Assembly (NCBI GenBank): GCA_900544025.1
Contig: UQTM01000091.1
Span: 1-12,319, forward strand
Source: an uncultured Odoribacter sp.
GTDB lineage: Bacteria; Bacteroidota; Bacteroidia; Bacteroidales; Marinifilaceae
Reading direction: 5' to 3'
DNA: 12,319 nt
Under the pieces are notes generated by a model. It saw nothing but the letters and a program-made list of their open reading frames with translations, was not told the DNA's origin and did not search any database. The stretch's first letter is position 1, and each line of letters starts with the position of its first letter. This document shows positions 1-7,164 of this stretch, one piece after another. The translations under genes and the position numbers were made by a program.

Positions 1-123
1 TTTTACTTTACCATTAGGTATTTTATATATTTATTGTATAAAAAAGAAGATTGATGGTAAATGGATTTTAAGAGTTTATAGTATGTTGAAGAATTATATT
101 GTTTTATTTTTATTAAATTTTAT

Positions 124-1227
124 ATGAATAGACTTAGGGCATTATTGATCTTGTTGAGTGTTGTTTTATTTTCTATCTCATGTAGTGAAGATGTATTGCA
201 AGAATATGATAATTCTTCATCTGGAGAACTTATAAAGTCACGGAGCATAAAGGATTTATCAGGATATTGTGTGATAGACGGTGTATTACATTTTGATTCT
301 TTAGAAGTAATAACATCATTAGTGGATCAATTAACAAAAATGTCTGATGAAGAATTATTCGAATGGGAGCGCTCCAATAATTTTTATTCATTGTATCATG
401 CTGTGTTAGATGCCGAAGACGACATTTTTTCTGATAGTTTGCTTTTTGAGAGTAAATTGAAAAAATATAAAAACTTAGTGTACCTTGACAATGACGATGT
501 CATTAGGCCTTATATTACAGCTCCTTTTTATCAATTGCTTTGTAATGATGAAGGTTATTTTTATTTAGGAGACAACAAACACAAAATTACTCCGAAAGAA
601 GTTATAGTTGAAAATCCTAAACTTAGAAGCGTTGAAAGATGTTCGTATATAACAAAGAAATCTATGCAGCCCAGAGAGGAAGACATCAGATTTCCATTAG
701 GAACGAGTTCATGGTCTTCCAGTGACAGGCGGGTTACCGTGAACGTTATATACCTTAGAAATATTGTAATGGACAAAGAAGACAACTGGGTCGGACAACA
801 AATTTTGCATATATGGACAGAAGCGTATAAAAAGGTTTTAGGAAAATTTAGGTTATATAAAACACTTCATACTATTGATTTACTTGGTTTTTATTGTTGG
901 CGTGGAGTATATAAAATTACAGATGGAGTATATGGAACCCGAACTGTAAGATATGAAGCAAAAGGGGCAGGAGGGTCTGTCGGTGAAATAAAAAAATATG
1001 GAATAAATTTTTATTTATCTCCGGCAAATGAATGGATTCCGGAAAGATTAATCCGAATCTCGGATGATGATATTTATTTTATACAGGTACGGGCAAAAAC
1101 TCGTGGGACGGGTGATTATGGAGCTGTAATTAATCAACACATGAATATGGCGATAGATCTTCCATTCATGTTTTTTTTAACGGGAGATCCTGTGATAATG
1201 AGAGATTTAGTAATCGAAAATGTTTAA
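124..1227 (+). CDS. Surface-type lipoprotein of unknown function, possibly DUF4848-like
   Basis: This 367-residue protein begins with a lipoprotein signal peptide: a basic N-terminus (MNRLR), a hydrophobic stretch to about residue 19, and a lipobox (SIS) before Cys20. The Cys is followed by Ser-Glu-Asp, like the acidic export signal that sends Bacteroidota lipoproteins to the cell surface, so an outer-membrane location is inferred. The rest is a mixed, aromatic-rich sequence with no catalytic motif I can recognise. Its overall look (acidic N-terminal half with a Glu-Trp-Glu motif, Gly/Tyr-rich C-terminal half) recalls Bacteroides DUF4848 lipoproteins, but this comes from memory and is weak. 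The gene is AT-rich compared with the genes right of the tRNA. Its last 8 bases overlap the next lipoprotein gene, so the two are probably co-transcribed. I see no Shine-Dalgarno site or TAnnTTTG promoter in front of it. The ATG at 124 is chosen because the signal peptide starts directly there. Confidence 0.85.
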   Translation: MNRLRALLILLSVVLFSISCSEDVLQEYDNSSSGELIKSRSIKDLSGYCVIDGVLHFDSLEVITSLVDQLTKMSDEELFEWERSNNFYSLYHAVLDAEDDIFSDSLLFESKLKKYKNLVYLDNDDVIRPYITAPFYQLLCNDEGYFYLGDNKHKITPKEVIVENPKLRSVERCSYITKKSMQPREEDIRFPLGTSSWSSSDRRVTVNVIYLRNIVMDKEDNWVGQQILHIWTEAYKKVLGKFRLYKTLHTIDLLGFYCWRGVYKITDGVYGTRTVRYEAKGAGGSVGEIKKYGINFYLSPANEWIPERLIRISDDDIYFIQVRAKTRGTGDYGAVINQHMNMAIDLPFMFFLTGDPVIMRDLVIENV

Positions 1228-1618
1228 ATTGACATTTATGAAAAAACATTTAAAACTTTATTTAGGTTTATGGATTGTATTCGGTTTAGTATTGATTAGT
1301 TGTAATAAAGACTATTACGATACAGATGATATTGCTTTCTCTGTCACAGCACCAGACATTGCCTATATCGATTCTACGATAACTATAAAAGGGACTATCA
1401 ATCAGCCATTGGATATAAAAGTTTATTTTAATGGTTTAAGCGATGATAATTTAATCGGAACGCTTAAACCACATACCGACAGTATAAGATGGAAACCTAT
1501 TAATATTGAAGAAGGTAATTATTCATTTTTGTTGAAGATCGACTACGAATCGAAAAAGAATCATGGTAATTCAATTGTTGATTTTAAAAGCATATATATC
1601 AAAAAGAATCTGAATTGA
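1220..1618 (+). CDS. Small lipoprotein with a likely beta-sandwich domain, function unknown
   Basis: The open frame starts at ATG 1220, inside the end of the upstream gene, but a second in-frame ATG at 1238 gives a cleaner signal peptide (MKKHLKLYLG, hydrophobic run, lipobox LIS before Cys). From that start the lipidated Cys is residue 22, followed by Asn-Lys-Asp, and the protein is 126 residues long. The mature part alternates short hydrophobic and polar stretches, with Gly/Asn turns and a conserved-looking Trp. This suggests a single immunoglobulin-like or similar beta-sandwich domain, an inference from pattern only. There are no enzymatic motifs. It overlaps the upstream lipoprotein gene and shares its AT-rich composition, so the pair is probably one transcription and functional unit, for example two partner surface proteins. 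A strong hairpin terminator starts directly after its stop codon. I do not recognise the family. Confidence 0.8.
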   Translation: MFKLTFMKKHLKLYLGLWIVFGLVLISCNKDYYDTDDIAFSVTAPDIAYIDSTITIKGTINQPLDIKVYFNGLSDDNLIGTLKPHTDSIRWKPINIEEGNYSFLLKIDYESKKNHGNSIVDFKSIYIKKNLN

Positions 1619-1650
1619 TAAAAGGAGGCTTTAGCCTCCTTTTATTATTA
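1619..1650 (+). terminator. Rho-independent terminator of the lipoprotein pair
   Basis: An 11-bp perfect stem (1619-1629 pairs with 1634-1644) closes a 4-base TTTA loop. The stem's own 3' end supplies a run of four T, followed by ATTATTA. It begins on the base after the TGA of the small lipoprotein gene, so it ends the two-gene operon. Because the stem is A/T at its base, it could work in both directions. Confidence 0.85.
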
Positions 1651-1696
1651 GGAATTAAGTATTGAGGGAAGTTATAAAATCTCCGGTATTACGTGA

Positions 1697-1870
1697 AACT
1701 GTTACGATAAAGAAGGAAAACCAAAAGACCGGGAGAATGTTTCGGAAAAAGAAGCAGAGGTAAACACCGTAACCACCCGGTCTGGCCGCACAACCGAAAT
1801 TCAGCAGGGGAGATTCAAGACACAAAGAAACTGGATTCAGGTAGCCAGGAAGGCTGGAAATAAAAAATGA
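1697..1870 (+). pseudogene. Possible remnant of a small basic protein gene (no start codon)
   Basis: The frame is open from just after a TGA at 1694-1696 to a TGA at 1868-1870, about 57 codons without ATG, GTG or TTG. The translation reads like real protein: a charged Lys/Glu-rich start (YDKEGKPKDRENVSEKEAE), a Thr/Arg-rich middle (VTTRSGRTTE) and a basic tail with Trp (RNWIQVARKAG, then NKK). A coding-like frame with no start suggests the 3' end of a decayed or truncated gene. Its stop overlaps an ATG by the classic ATGA arrangement, leading into a second broken frame. I cannot name the family. It could also be chance, since it is short and sits in an otherwise gene-free stretch. Confidence 0.35.
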
Positions 1871-1926
1871 AAGTATGTGGTTTGGGTGTGGCGCTGGTAT
1901 TGTTTTGCTTGCAGGATATTTTTTGA
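1867..1926 (+). pseudogene. Possible remnant: signal-peptide start of a truncated gene
   Basis: An ATG at 1867, overlapping the stop of the preceding frame (ATGA), opens 19 codons that read like a signal peptide (MKVCGLGVALVLFCLQDIF) and then hit TGA. The basic start, hydrophobic core and missing body suggest the 5' end of an exported-protein gene whose remainder was lost. The ATGA overlap supports a former two-gene operon. The call rests on pattern alone and the peptide is very short, so a chance frame cannot be excluded. Confidence 0.3.
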
Positions 1927-1974
1927 CAAGAAATATAAAAGCTCTTCCTTTTTCTTAGATTATCTCCCTGATAA

Positions 1975-2009
1975 CAATAAAACCCGTTGATATTCAACGG
2001 GTTTTATTG
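1975..2009 (-). terminator. Terminator of tRNA-Leu
   Basis: A perfect 16-bp inverted repeat (1975-1990 with 1994-2009) with a 3-base loop lies 6 bases beyond the 3' end of the minus-strand tRNA. Read on the minus strand, a GC-rich stem core (CCCGTTGA) is followed by TTTTATTGTT, a usable T-tract. The stem is symmetrical, so it could also stop plus-strand transcription coming from the remnant region. Confidence 0.85.
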
Positions 2010-2015
2010 TATTTG

Positions 2016-2100
2016 TACTCAGGGCGGGAATCGAACCCGCACGTCTGTTGAGGACACTGGATTTTGAGTCCAGCGCGTCTACCAATTCCGCCACCTGAGC
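2016..2100 (-). tRNA. tRNA-Leu (anticodon CAA)
   Basis: The minus strand from 2100 to 2016 folds as an 85-nt class II tRNA. The acceptor stem is GCTCAGG paired with CCTGAGT, with a G-U pair at 1-72 and discriminator A. The D arm has the usual GGTGGCGGAATTGGTAGACGC pattern split over stem and loop. The anticodon stem CTGGA/TCCAG holds the loop CTCAAAA, so the anticodon is CAA, reading UUG. A long variable arm follows, and the T arm contains GGTTCGATTCC. CCA is not encoded (the next bases are CAA). The 3' end points left, toward the AT-rich region with remnants. That is the usual attachment side for tRNA-targeting integrative elements. Confidence 0.96.
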
Positions 2101-2114
2101 AAAGAACTCGGGTG

Positions 2115-2145
2115 CAAAGGTAGGTATTTCTCAATAATCTCCAAA
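2115..2145 (-). promoter_or_regulatory. Promoter of tRNA-Leu
   Basis: On the minus strand, TTTG (2145-2142) is followed after exactly 19 bases by TACCTTTG (2122-2115). This matches the Bacteroidota housekeeping promoter consensus (TTTG, 19-21 bases, TAnnTTTG). The -7 box ends 14 bases before the tRNA 5' end, so transcription would start about 9 bases upstream of the mature tRNA. Confidence 0.85.
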
Positions 2146-2235
2146 TATTCGATGTGATTTTTTTAGAACTTTTTTTAAGATCTGTGCGTATATAGTTTGT
2201 ATTCTTAATGTTCAATATTCATATTCTTAAATTTG

Positions 2236-2270
2236 TTCCCTGACGAGGTCGTATCGTCAGGGAATTTTTT
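2236..2270 (+). terminator. Orphan plus-strand terminator
   Basis: A perfect 11-bp stem (2236-2246 with 2254-2264) with a 7-base loop is followed by six T at 2265-2270, a textbook plus-strand terminator. No plus-strand gene precedes it; the nearest upstream feature, the tRNA, is on the other strand. It lies upstream of the likely GH20 promoter, so it insulates that gene. It may be left from a lost upstream gene or end an unrecognised short transcript. Confidence 0.75.
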
Positions 2271-2306
2271 CTTTCAGGAAGAAGCAGGTTAATTGGAAGC
2301 TTTGCT

Positions 2307-2314
2307 TATTTTTG
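2307..2314 (+). promoter_or_regulatory. Likely -7 box of the GH20 / TonB receptor operon
   Basis: TATTTTTG matches TAnnTTTG and lies 23 bases before the ATG at 2338, giving a short leader. I see no good TTTG at the expected 19-21-base distance upstream, so the -33 element is weak or absent. Confidence 0.5.
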
Positions 2315-2337
2315 TGTAATTAACATTTGTATTTCTG

Positions 2338-4614
2338 ATGAGATTTAAGACGATTCTGCCTTCGCTTCTGATTTTATTTTCTTTTGCCTGTTCCTCGCAG
2401 GAGTTGCCTAAGTTGCAAATCATTCCTTTGCCCGAAAGTGTGGTGCAGGATGTCGGGAGTTTTGATTTGAATGCCGGAACGCATATCGTTGTGTACGGCA
2501 GCCGGGAGGCGGAAGATTGCGCCCGTTTGCTGAACGAGGTCGTGGCAGGGATAAGTAATTACACTTTGGCTATTGAAAAGGGGAAAGCAGGGAAAGTGAA
2601 AAAAGGTATTTATTTTCAATTGGATTCTTTGAGGAAGGACTGGAACTGTGAAGGCTATCGTTTACAGATCGGTCCGGATAGCGTTGTGCTGATTGCCCGG
2701 GTTCCTGCCGGATTATTCTACGGTGTGCAGACGATCGCTCAATTATTGACCGACAGCCGGTTTTATTCTCCCGGTAAACGGAAGTGGGAATTGCCTGCTT
2801 TGCGTATAGACGATCGTCCGGCATTTGTGTACCGGGGGTTGCATTTGGATGTTTCGCGCCATTTTTTCCCGAAGGAGTTTGTGATGAAGTGTATCGATTT
2901 GATGTCGGAATATAAGCTGAACCGTTTTCATTGGCATTTGACCGATGGGGCCGGGTGGCGGATAGAGATCAAAAGGTATCCTGAACTGACCCGGCGGGCT
3001 GCCTGGCGTGCAGAGAAAGATTATTTAACGTGGTGGAAAGGGGGACGGCAATATGTGACGCAGGATTCTGCCAACGCTTACGGCGGATATTATACGCAGG
3101 AGGATATTCGGGAAGTGGTGGCTTATGCTGCTTCGAAATATGTAACGGTGATACCGGAAATTGAGATGCCGGGACATTCGGAAGAGGTGCTGGCGGTGTT
3201 CCCGGAGCTGGGATGTACGGGGAAACCTTATCGAAACGGGGAGTTTTGTATCGGGAATGAGAAAACTTTTGAGTTTGTCGAGAACGTGCTGACAGAAGTT
3301 TTGGAATTGTTCCCCTCGGAATATATCCATATCGGAGGGGACGAAGCGTCTGCAAGAGCCTGGAAAAAGTGTCCCAAATGTCAGAAAAGGATACAGCAGG
3401 AGCAATTGAAAGATGAGAAGGGATTGCAAAGCTATATGATTCACCGGGTAGAGAAGTTTTTAAACAGGCATGGGCGTAAGCTGATCGGTTGGGATGAAAT
3501 TTTGGAAGGAGGGCTTGCTCCGGGGGCTGCGGTGATGTCGTGGAGAGGGGAAAAAGGCGGAATAGAAGCCGCCAAGGCAGGACATCCGGTGGTGATGACT
3601 CCGGGAGGATATTGCTATTTCGATAGTTATCAGGCGGAGCCGCAGACGCAGCCCTATGCGATCGGGGGCTTTACCCCTTACCTGAAAACCTATTCCTATA
3701 ATCCTGTGCCGGAAGATTTAACTCCTGAAGAAGCAAAATATATTCTTGGGGCGCAGGCCAATTTGTGGACGGAGTATATCTCTACCCCGTCGCATGCCGA
3801 ATATATGATTTTTCCCCGCTTGCTGGCATTGGCCGAAGTGGTATGGACACCAAAGGAGAAGAAAGATCCGGAGGATTTTAAATACAGGTTGGAAAAACAT
3901 CTTGCTTTGCTGGAACAGAAAGGGGTGAATGCTTTTCGTTTGAGCGACCGGGTGGATATTCTGACAGAGGTGGATACGGCCGGCCGGAGAATTAAAGTGT
4001 GGTTCGATACGGAAAAATATCGCCCTGTAATCCGTTATACGGTGAACGGCATGGCTCCCGACGGGCAGTCGCCTGTTTATCGGGAACCGTTTTTTGTTAC
4101 TGATTCTACCGAGGTGAAAGCTGCAATTTTTAAGGGGGAAATGCGAAGTGAACCGGTGTCTGCTGCCCGTTTGGATTATCACAAAGCAATCGGAAAGAAA
4201 GTCGTTTACCGTTACCGGTATAATAACGGGTATCCTGCTGCCGGAGCGGTTACCCTTACGGATGGTTACCGGGGCGGATTGACCTATAGCGACGGACGCT
4301 GGCAAGGATTCCTGACGAATTTCGAAGTGACTGTCGATCTTGAAGAAACGACGGATTTAAGCTATGTTTCCTTGAAGTTTATGCAATTAACCGGACCGGG
4401 GGTATATATGCCCGACTATGTGAGGGTGAGCATATCGGACGATGGGAAGGAATTTCGGGAAGTGGGACTGGTAAGAAACGATGTTCTGGTGGATGTATCT
4501 ACATTGGTATTGAAAGATTTTACAGTACGTTTTTCCGGCAAGGGGCGATATGTGAGAGTATTTGCCAAGAAGCATGCCGGATTTCAGTTTGTGGACGAAG
4601 TTGTTGTTTATTAA
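2338..4614 (+). CDS. Lipoprotein beta-N-acetylhexosaminidase (GH20)
   Basis: Glycoside hydrolase family 20 enzymes cut terminal beta-linked GlcNAc or GalNAc from glycans by substrate-assisted catalysis. The protein starts with a lipoprotein signal peptide (lipobox SFA before Cys18, then SSQE), so it is membrane-anchored, probably on the outer membrane. An N-terminal alpha/beta GH20b-type domain covers roughly residues 25-155. The catalytic barrel follows (about 155-510), with the conserved segments DVSRHFF, HWHLTD (198-203), EIEMPGHS, HIGGDEA with the catalytic pair Asp335-Glu336, GWDEI and ANLWTE. After it come a small chitobiase C-terminal-like beta domain (about 540-615) and a C-terminal discoidin-like (F5/8C) carbohydrate-binding region up to residue 758. 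This is a normal full-length layout for Bacteroidota GH20s, and all key residues are present. The TonB receptor gene follows about 30 bases later, so the two probably form an operon serving mucin or host N-glycan breakdown. The natural substrate cannot be read from the sequence. Confidence 0.96.
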   Translation: MRFKTILPSLLILFSFACSSQELPKLQIIPLPESVVQDVGSFDLNAGTHIVVYGSREAEDCARLLNEVVAGISNYTLAIEKGKAGKVKKGIYFQLDSLRKDWNCEGYRLQIGPDSVVLIARVPAGLFYGVQTIAQLLTDSRFYSPGKRKWELPALRIDDRPAFVYRGLHLDVSRHFFPKEFVMKCIDLMSEYKLNRFHWHLTDGAGWRIEIKRYPELTRRAAWRAEKDYLTWWKGGRQYVTQDSANAYGGYYTQEDIREVVAYAASKYVTVIPEIEMPGHSEEVLAVFPELGCTGKPYRNGEFCIGNEKTFEFVENVLTEVLELFPSEYIHIGGDEASARAWKKCPKCQKRIQQEQLKDEKGLQSYMIHRVEKFLNRHGRKLIGWDEILEGGLAPGAAVMSWRGEKGGIEAAKAGHPVVMTPGGYCYFDSYQAEPQTQPYAIGGFTPYLKTYSYNPVPEDLTPEEAKYILGAQANLWTEYISTPSHAEYMIFPRLLALAEVVWTPKEKKDPEDFKYRLEKHLALLEQKGVNAFRLSDRVDILTEVDTAGRRIKVWFDTEKYRPVIRYTVNGMAPDGQSPVYREPFFVTDSTEVKAAIFKGEMRSEPVSAARLDYHKAIGKKVVYRYRYNNGYPAAGAVTLTDGYRGGLTYSDGRWQGFLTNFEVTVDLEETTDLSYVSLKFMQLTGPGVYMPDYVRVSISDDGKEFREVGLVRNDVLVDVSTLVLKDFTVRFSGKGRYVRVFAKKHAGFQFVDEVVVY

Positions 4615-4644
4615 CGGGGAACGGTGGGGAAAACAGGATGGTTT

Positions 4645-7071
4645 ATGAAAAGAGTTTCGGCATATTTTAGTTTGGGGGTGTGTTGCCTGCTGCTGCTTGC
4701 CGGGCATGGAGTGTCGGCACAGCAGACCGGAGTGGTGAAAGGACGGATTTTTGACGTGAAAAACAATGAAGCCGTGCCTTTCGCGAATGTTGTGGTTTAT
4801 CAGACTACGGTCGGAGCGGCAGCGGATGCCGATGGGAACTTCAGAATTGAAAATGTCCCGGTCGGATTTACTCGGCTGGAGGTGAGCAGTGTCGGTTATA
4901 AAACAAAAGTGTCCGGGGAATTTATGGTGCAGTCCGCTACCGAACGTTTTGTGGAGGTAGGCATCGAGGAAACTTCTACCGAATTGGGACAGGTGACGGT
5001 AAAGGCAAGCCCTTACCGGAAGACATTGGAAAGTCCCGTTTCCATTCAGCGAATCGGTATTGCCGAGATCGAAAAAAATCCGGGCGGTAACCGCGATATT
5101 TCCAAGGTAGTGCAATCTATGCCGGGGGTGCTTTCCTCTCCGGCGTTTCGGAACGATTTCGTTGTCCGGGGAGGCGGTCCGGCAGAGAACCGGTTTTATC
5201 TGGACGATGTGGAGTTGCCGATTTTGAATCATTTCGCTACCCAGGGGGCCTCCGGGGGCGTGGTCAGTATCGTGAATATCGATTTTGTCCGGGAAGTGAA
5301 TTTTTATGCCGGGGCTTTTCCGGCAGCTTATGGGAATATGATGAGTTCCATGTTGGATTTCCGGCAATTTGAAGGAAATCCCGACCGGGTGAAAGTGCGG
5401 GCTACTTTCGGGGCTACCGATTATGGCTTGTCGCTCGACGGGCCTTTGGCTCCGAAGACTACTTTTCTGGTGTCTGCCCGGCGGAGTTATCTGAAAATGC
5501 TGTTCGGTATCATCGGATTGCCTTTCCTGCCTGTGTACAATGATTTTCAATTTAAGACGGTTACCCGTTTTAACCCGAAAAATGAATTGACATTATTGGG
5601 CATAGGCGCATACGACGTGAATCATTTGAATACCGATATGAAAGACCCGGACGACGGCCAAAAGTATCTGTTGAATTACCTGCCCGAAAGTAAGCAGTGG
5701 AGTTATACGGTGGGGGCTACGTTCCGGCACTACGGCAGCAATTGGCATCATCTGTTCGTGTTGAGCCGCAGCGGATTGGATAATAAGGTGGAAAAGTATA
5801 GCGGGAACGATGAGAGGAATCCGAAAATTGTGGATTATCGTTCGGGCGAATCGGAAAATAAATTCCGTTTCGAACATCATCACCGTAGCGAAAGCGGGTA
5901 TAAATGGAATGTCGGGGCGGGCTTGGAATATGCTCAATATAACAATACGACGTTCCGGCAGATGTTTACGGGAGGGGCTTTGCAGCCTTTGGATTATTCC
6001 CGCCGGCTCGATATGTGGAAATGGGCGGTGTTCGGACAGGTGTCTAAGGCGTTTTTTTACGACCGGCTGACGTTTTCGCTGGGTGTCCGCGCCGATGGGG
6101 CGGATTATGCCGCCAGCACCCGGAATTTGTTCAAGCAGTTGTCTCCCCGTTTCTCTGTGTCCTATGCCTTGTCCGGTCAATGGTCGCTGAGCGGTAATAT
6201 CGGACGTTATTATCAGTTGCCTGCTTATACGACGATGGGTTTTGCCGATGCCGGAGGACGTTTGGTGAATAAAGATCATGGTTTGGGATATACCGGTTCC
6301 ACTCATTATGTGGCAGGGGTGGAATATCGTCCGGGAAGAGCTACCAGGATTACTTTGGAGGGCTTTTATAAGCATTACGATCATTATCCGGTTTCTCTTA
6401 CCGATTCTATTGCGCTGGCGAATAAGGGTACGGATTATGTGGCTGTGGGCGACGAAGCCGTGAAGCCTGTGGGCGAAGGCCGGGCTTATGGGGTGGAGCT
6501 GATGCTGCGTACCCAGGAGTTTTACGGGGTTGTCGCTTCGCTGGCTTATACCTGGTATCATTCGGAGTTTAAAGAGCTGGACGCCCGGTTGCAGAATACC
6601 CGCCGTTATGTACCGAGTAATTGGGATAACCGGCATATATTTTCATTGACCGCTACCCGGAAGGTGGGGAAAAGCTGGGATTTGGGACTAAAATGGAGGT
6701 ATGTGGCGGGTGGCCCTTATACGCCTTACGATGCGGAAACCTCATCCCGGATCGAGGCCTGGGATGCCCGTAAACAGCCTTATTATGATTACTCCCTTTT
6801 CAATATGGGGCGTTTGCCGGCTTTTCACCAGTTGGATGTGCGGGTGGATAAAAGTTTCTTTTTTAAGAAATGGTCGCTTGTTCTATATGCCGATATTCAG
6901 AATATTTATAATTACAAGGAGAAAGGGCCTGATTATCTGGTTCCGGCGGAGAATCCCGACGGAAGCTATAAAAAAGATCCAAACCGGGAAGGTTATTATC
7001 TGATGCGGCATATCGAAAACGATCTGGGGGGAACGGTTTTACCTTCGGTGGGAGTGATTGTCGAGTTTTAA
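4645..7071 (+). CDS. TonB-dependent outer-membrane receptor with carboxypeptidase-regulatory-like domain
   Basis: This receptor imports a ligand across the outer membrane using TonB-ExbBD energy. I chose the ATG at 4645 (808 residues). It is preceded by AGGA at a 6-base distance and starts a clean signal peptide (MKRVSAYF, hydrophobic core, VSA before QQ at 26-27). The frame is open further up, to a GTG at 4624. The mature protein begins with a carboxypeptidase-regulatory-like beta domain (about 29-108, VKGRIFDVKNNEAVPFANV). A plug follows (about 129-238, with SMPGVLSSPAFRNDFVVRGG and YLDDVELP), then the beta-barrel, ending in Val-Glu-Phe with the terminal aromatic residue typical of outer-membrane barrels. 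No SusD-like gene follows, so this is not a SusCD pair. The gene sits about 30 bases behind the GH20 gene. Uptake of the released sugars is a reasonable inference, but the ligand could be something else. Confidence 0.93.
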   Translation: MKRVSAYFSLGVCCLLLLAGHGVSAQQTGVVKGRIFDVKNNEAVPFANVVVYQTTVGAAADADGNFRIENVPVGFTRLEVSSVGYKTKVSGEFMVQSATERFVEVGIEETSTELGQVTVKASPYRKTLESPVSIQRIGIAEIEKNPGGNRDISKVVQSMPGVLSSPAFRNDFVVRGGGPAENRFYLDDVELPILNHFATQGASGGVVSIVNIDFVREVNFYAGAFPAAYGNMMSSMLDFRQFEGNPDRVKVRATFGATDYGLSLDGPLAPKTTFLVSARRSYLKMLFGIIGLPFLPVYNDFQFKTVTRFNPKNELTLLGIGAYDVNHLNTDMKDPDDGQKYLLNYLPESKQWSYTVGATFRHYGSNWHHLFVLSRSGLDNKVEKYSGNDERNPKIVDYRSGESENKFRFEHHHRSESGYKWNVGAGLEYAQYNNTTFRQMFTGGALQPLDYSRRLDMWKWAVFGQVSKAFFYDRLTFSLGVRADGADYAASTRNLFKQLSPRFSVSYALSGQWSLSGNIGRYYQLPAYTTMGFADAGGRLVNKDHGLGYTGSTHYVAGVEYRPGRATRITLEGFYKHYDHYPVSLTDSIALANKGTDYVAVGDEAVKPVGEGRAYGVELMLRTQEFYGVVASLAYTWYHSEFKELDARLQNTRRYVPSNWDNRHIFSLTATRKVGKSWDLGLKWRYVAGGPYTPYDAETSSRIEAWDARKQPYYDYSLFNMGRLPAFHQLDVRVDKSFFFKKWSLVLYADIQNIYNYKEKGPDYLVPAENPDGSYKKDPNREGYYLMRHIENDLGGTVLPSVGVIVEF

Positions 7072-7164
7072 GGCCGGTTATTGGGAACTTATGGGTAAGT
7101 GACCGGAAAAATTTATGACGTGGTACGCTTTTTGTAAATTTTATTGGAAGAAAAATAGAGTGTA

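Noticed and set aside
7..61. Inverted repeat TTTACCAT/ATGGTAAA near the left edge
   Set aside because: Eight base pairs separated by 39 bases of AT-rich DNA, with no supporting feature. The first 123 bases hold nothing else I can identify.
1994..2215. Minus-strand open frame of 73 codons
   Set aside because: It runs straight through the tRNA-Leu gene on the same strand and reads like translated tRNA, not protein.
2228..2235. TAAATTTG as a plus-strand promoter box
   Set aside because: No -33 element at the right distance, and the start site would fall inside the terminator stem that follows.
4387..5550. Long minus-strand open frame (387 codons), and a similar one at 5593-6636
   Set aside because: Both lie antisense to the GH20/TonB genes, have biased His/Pro/Arg/Ser composition and resemble no family. 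They are shadows of GC-biased codon use on the plus strand.
7074..7106. Hairpin CCGGTTA/TGACCGG after the TonB receptor gene as a terminator
   Set aside because: The stem is only 7 bp with a G-U pair, the loop is about 19 bases, and it is followed by A-rich sequence rather than a T-run.
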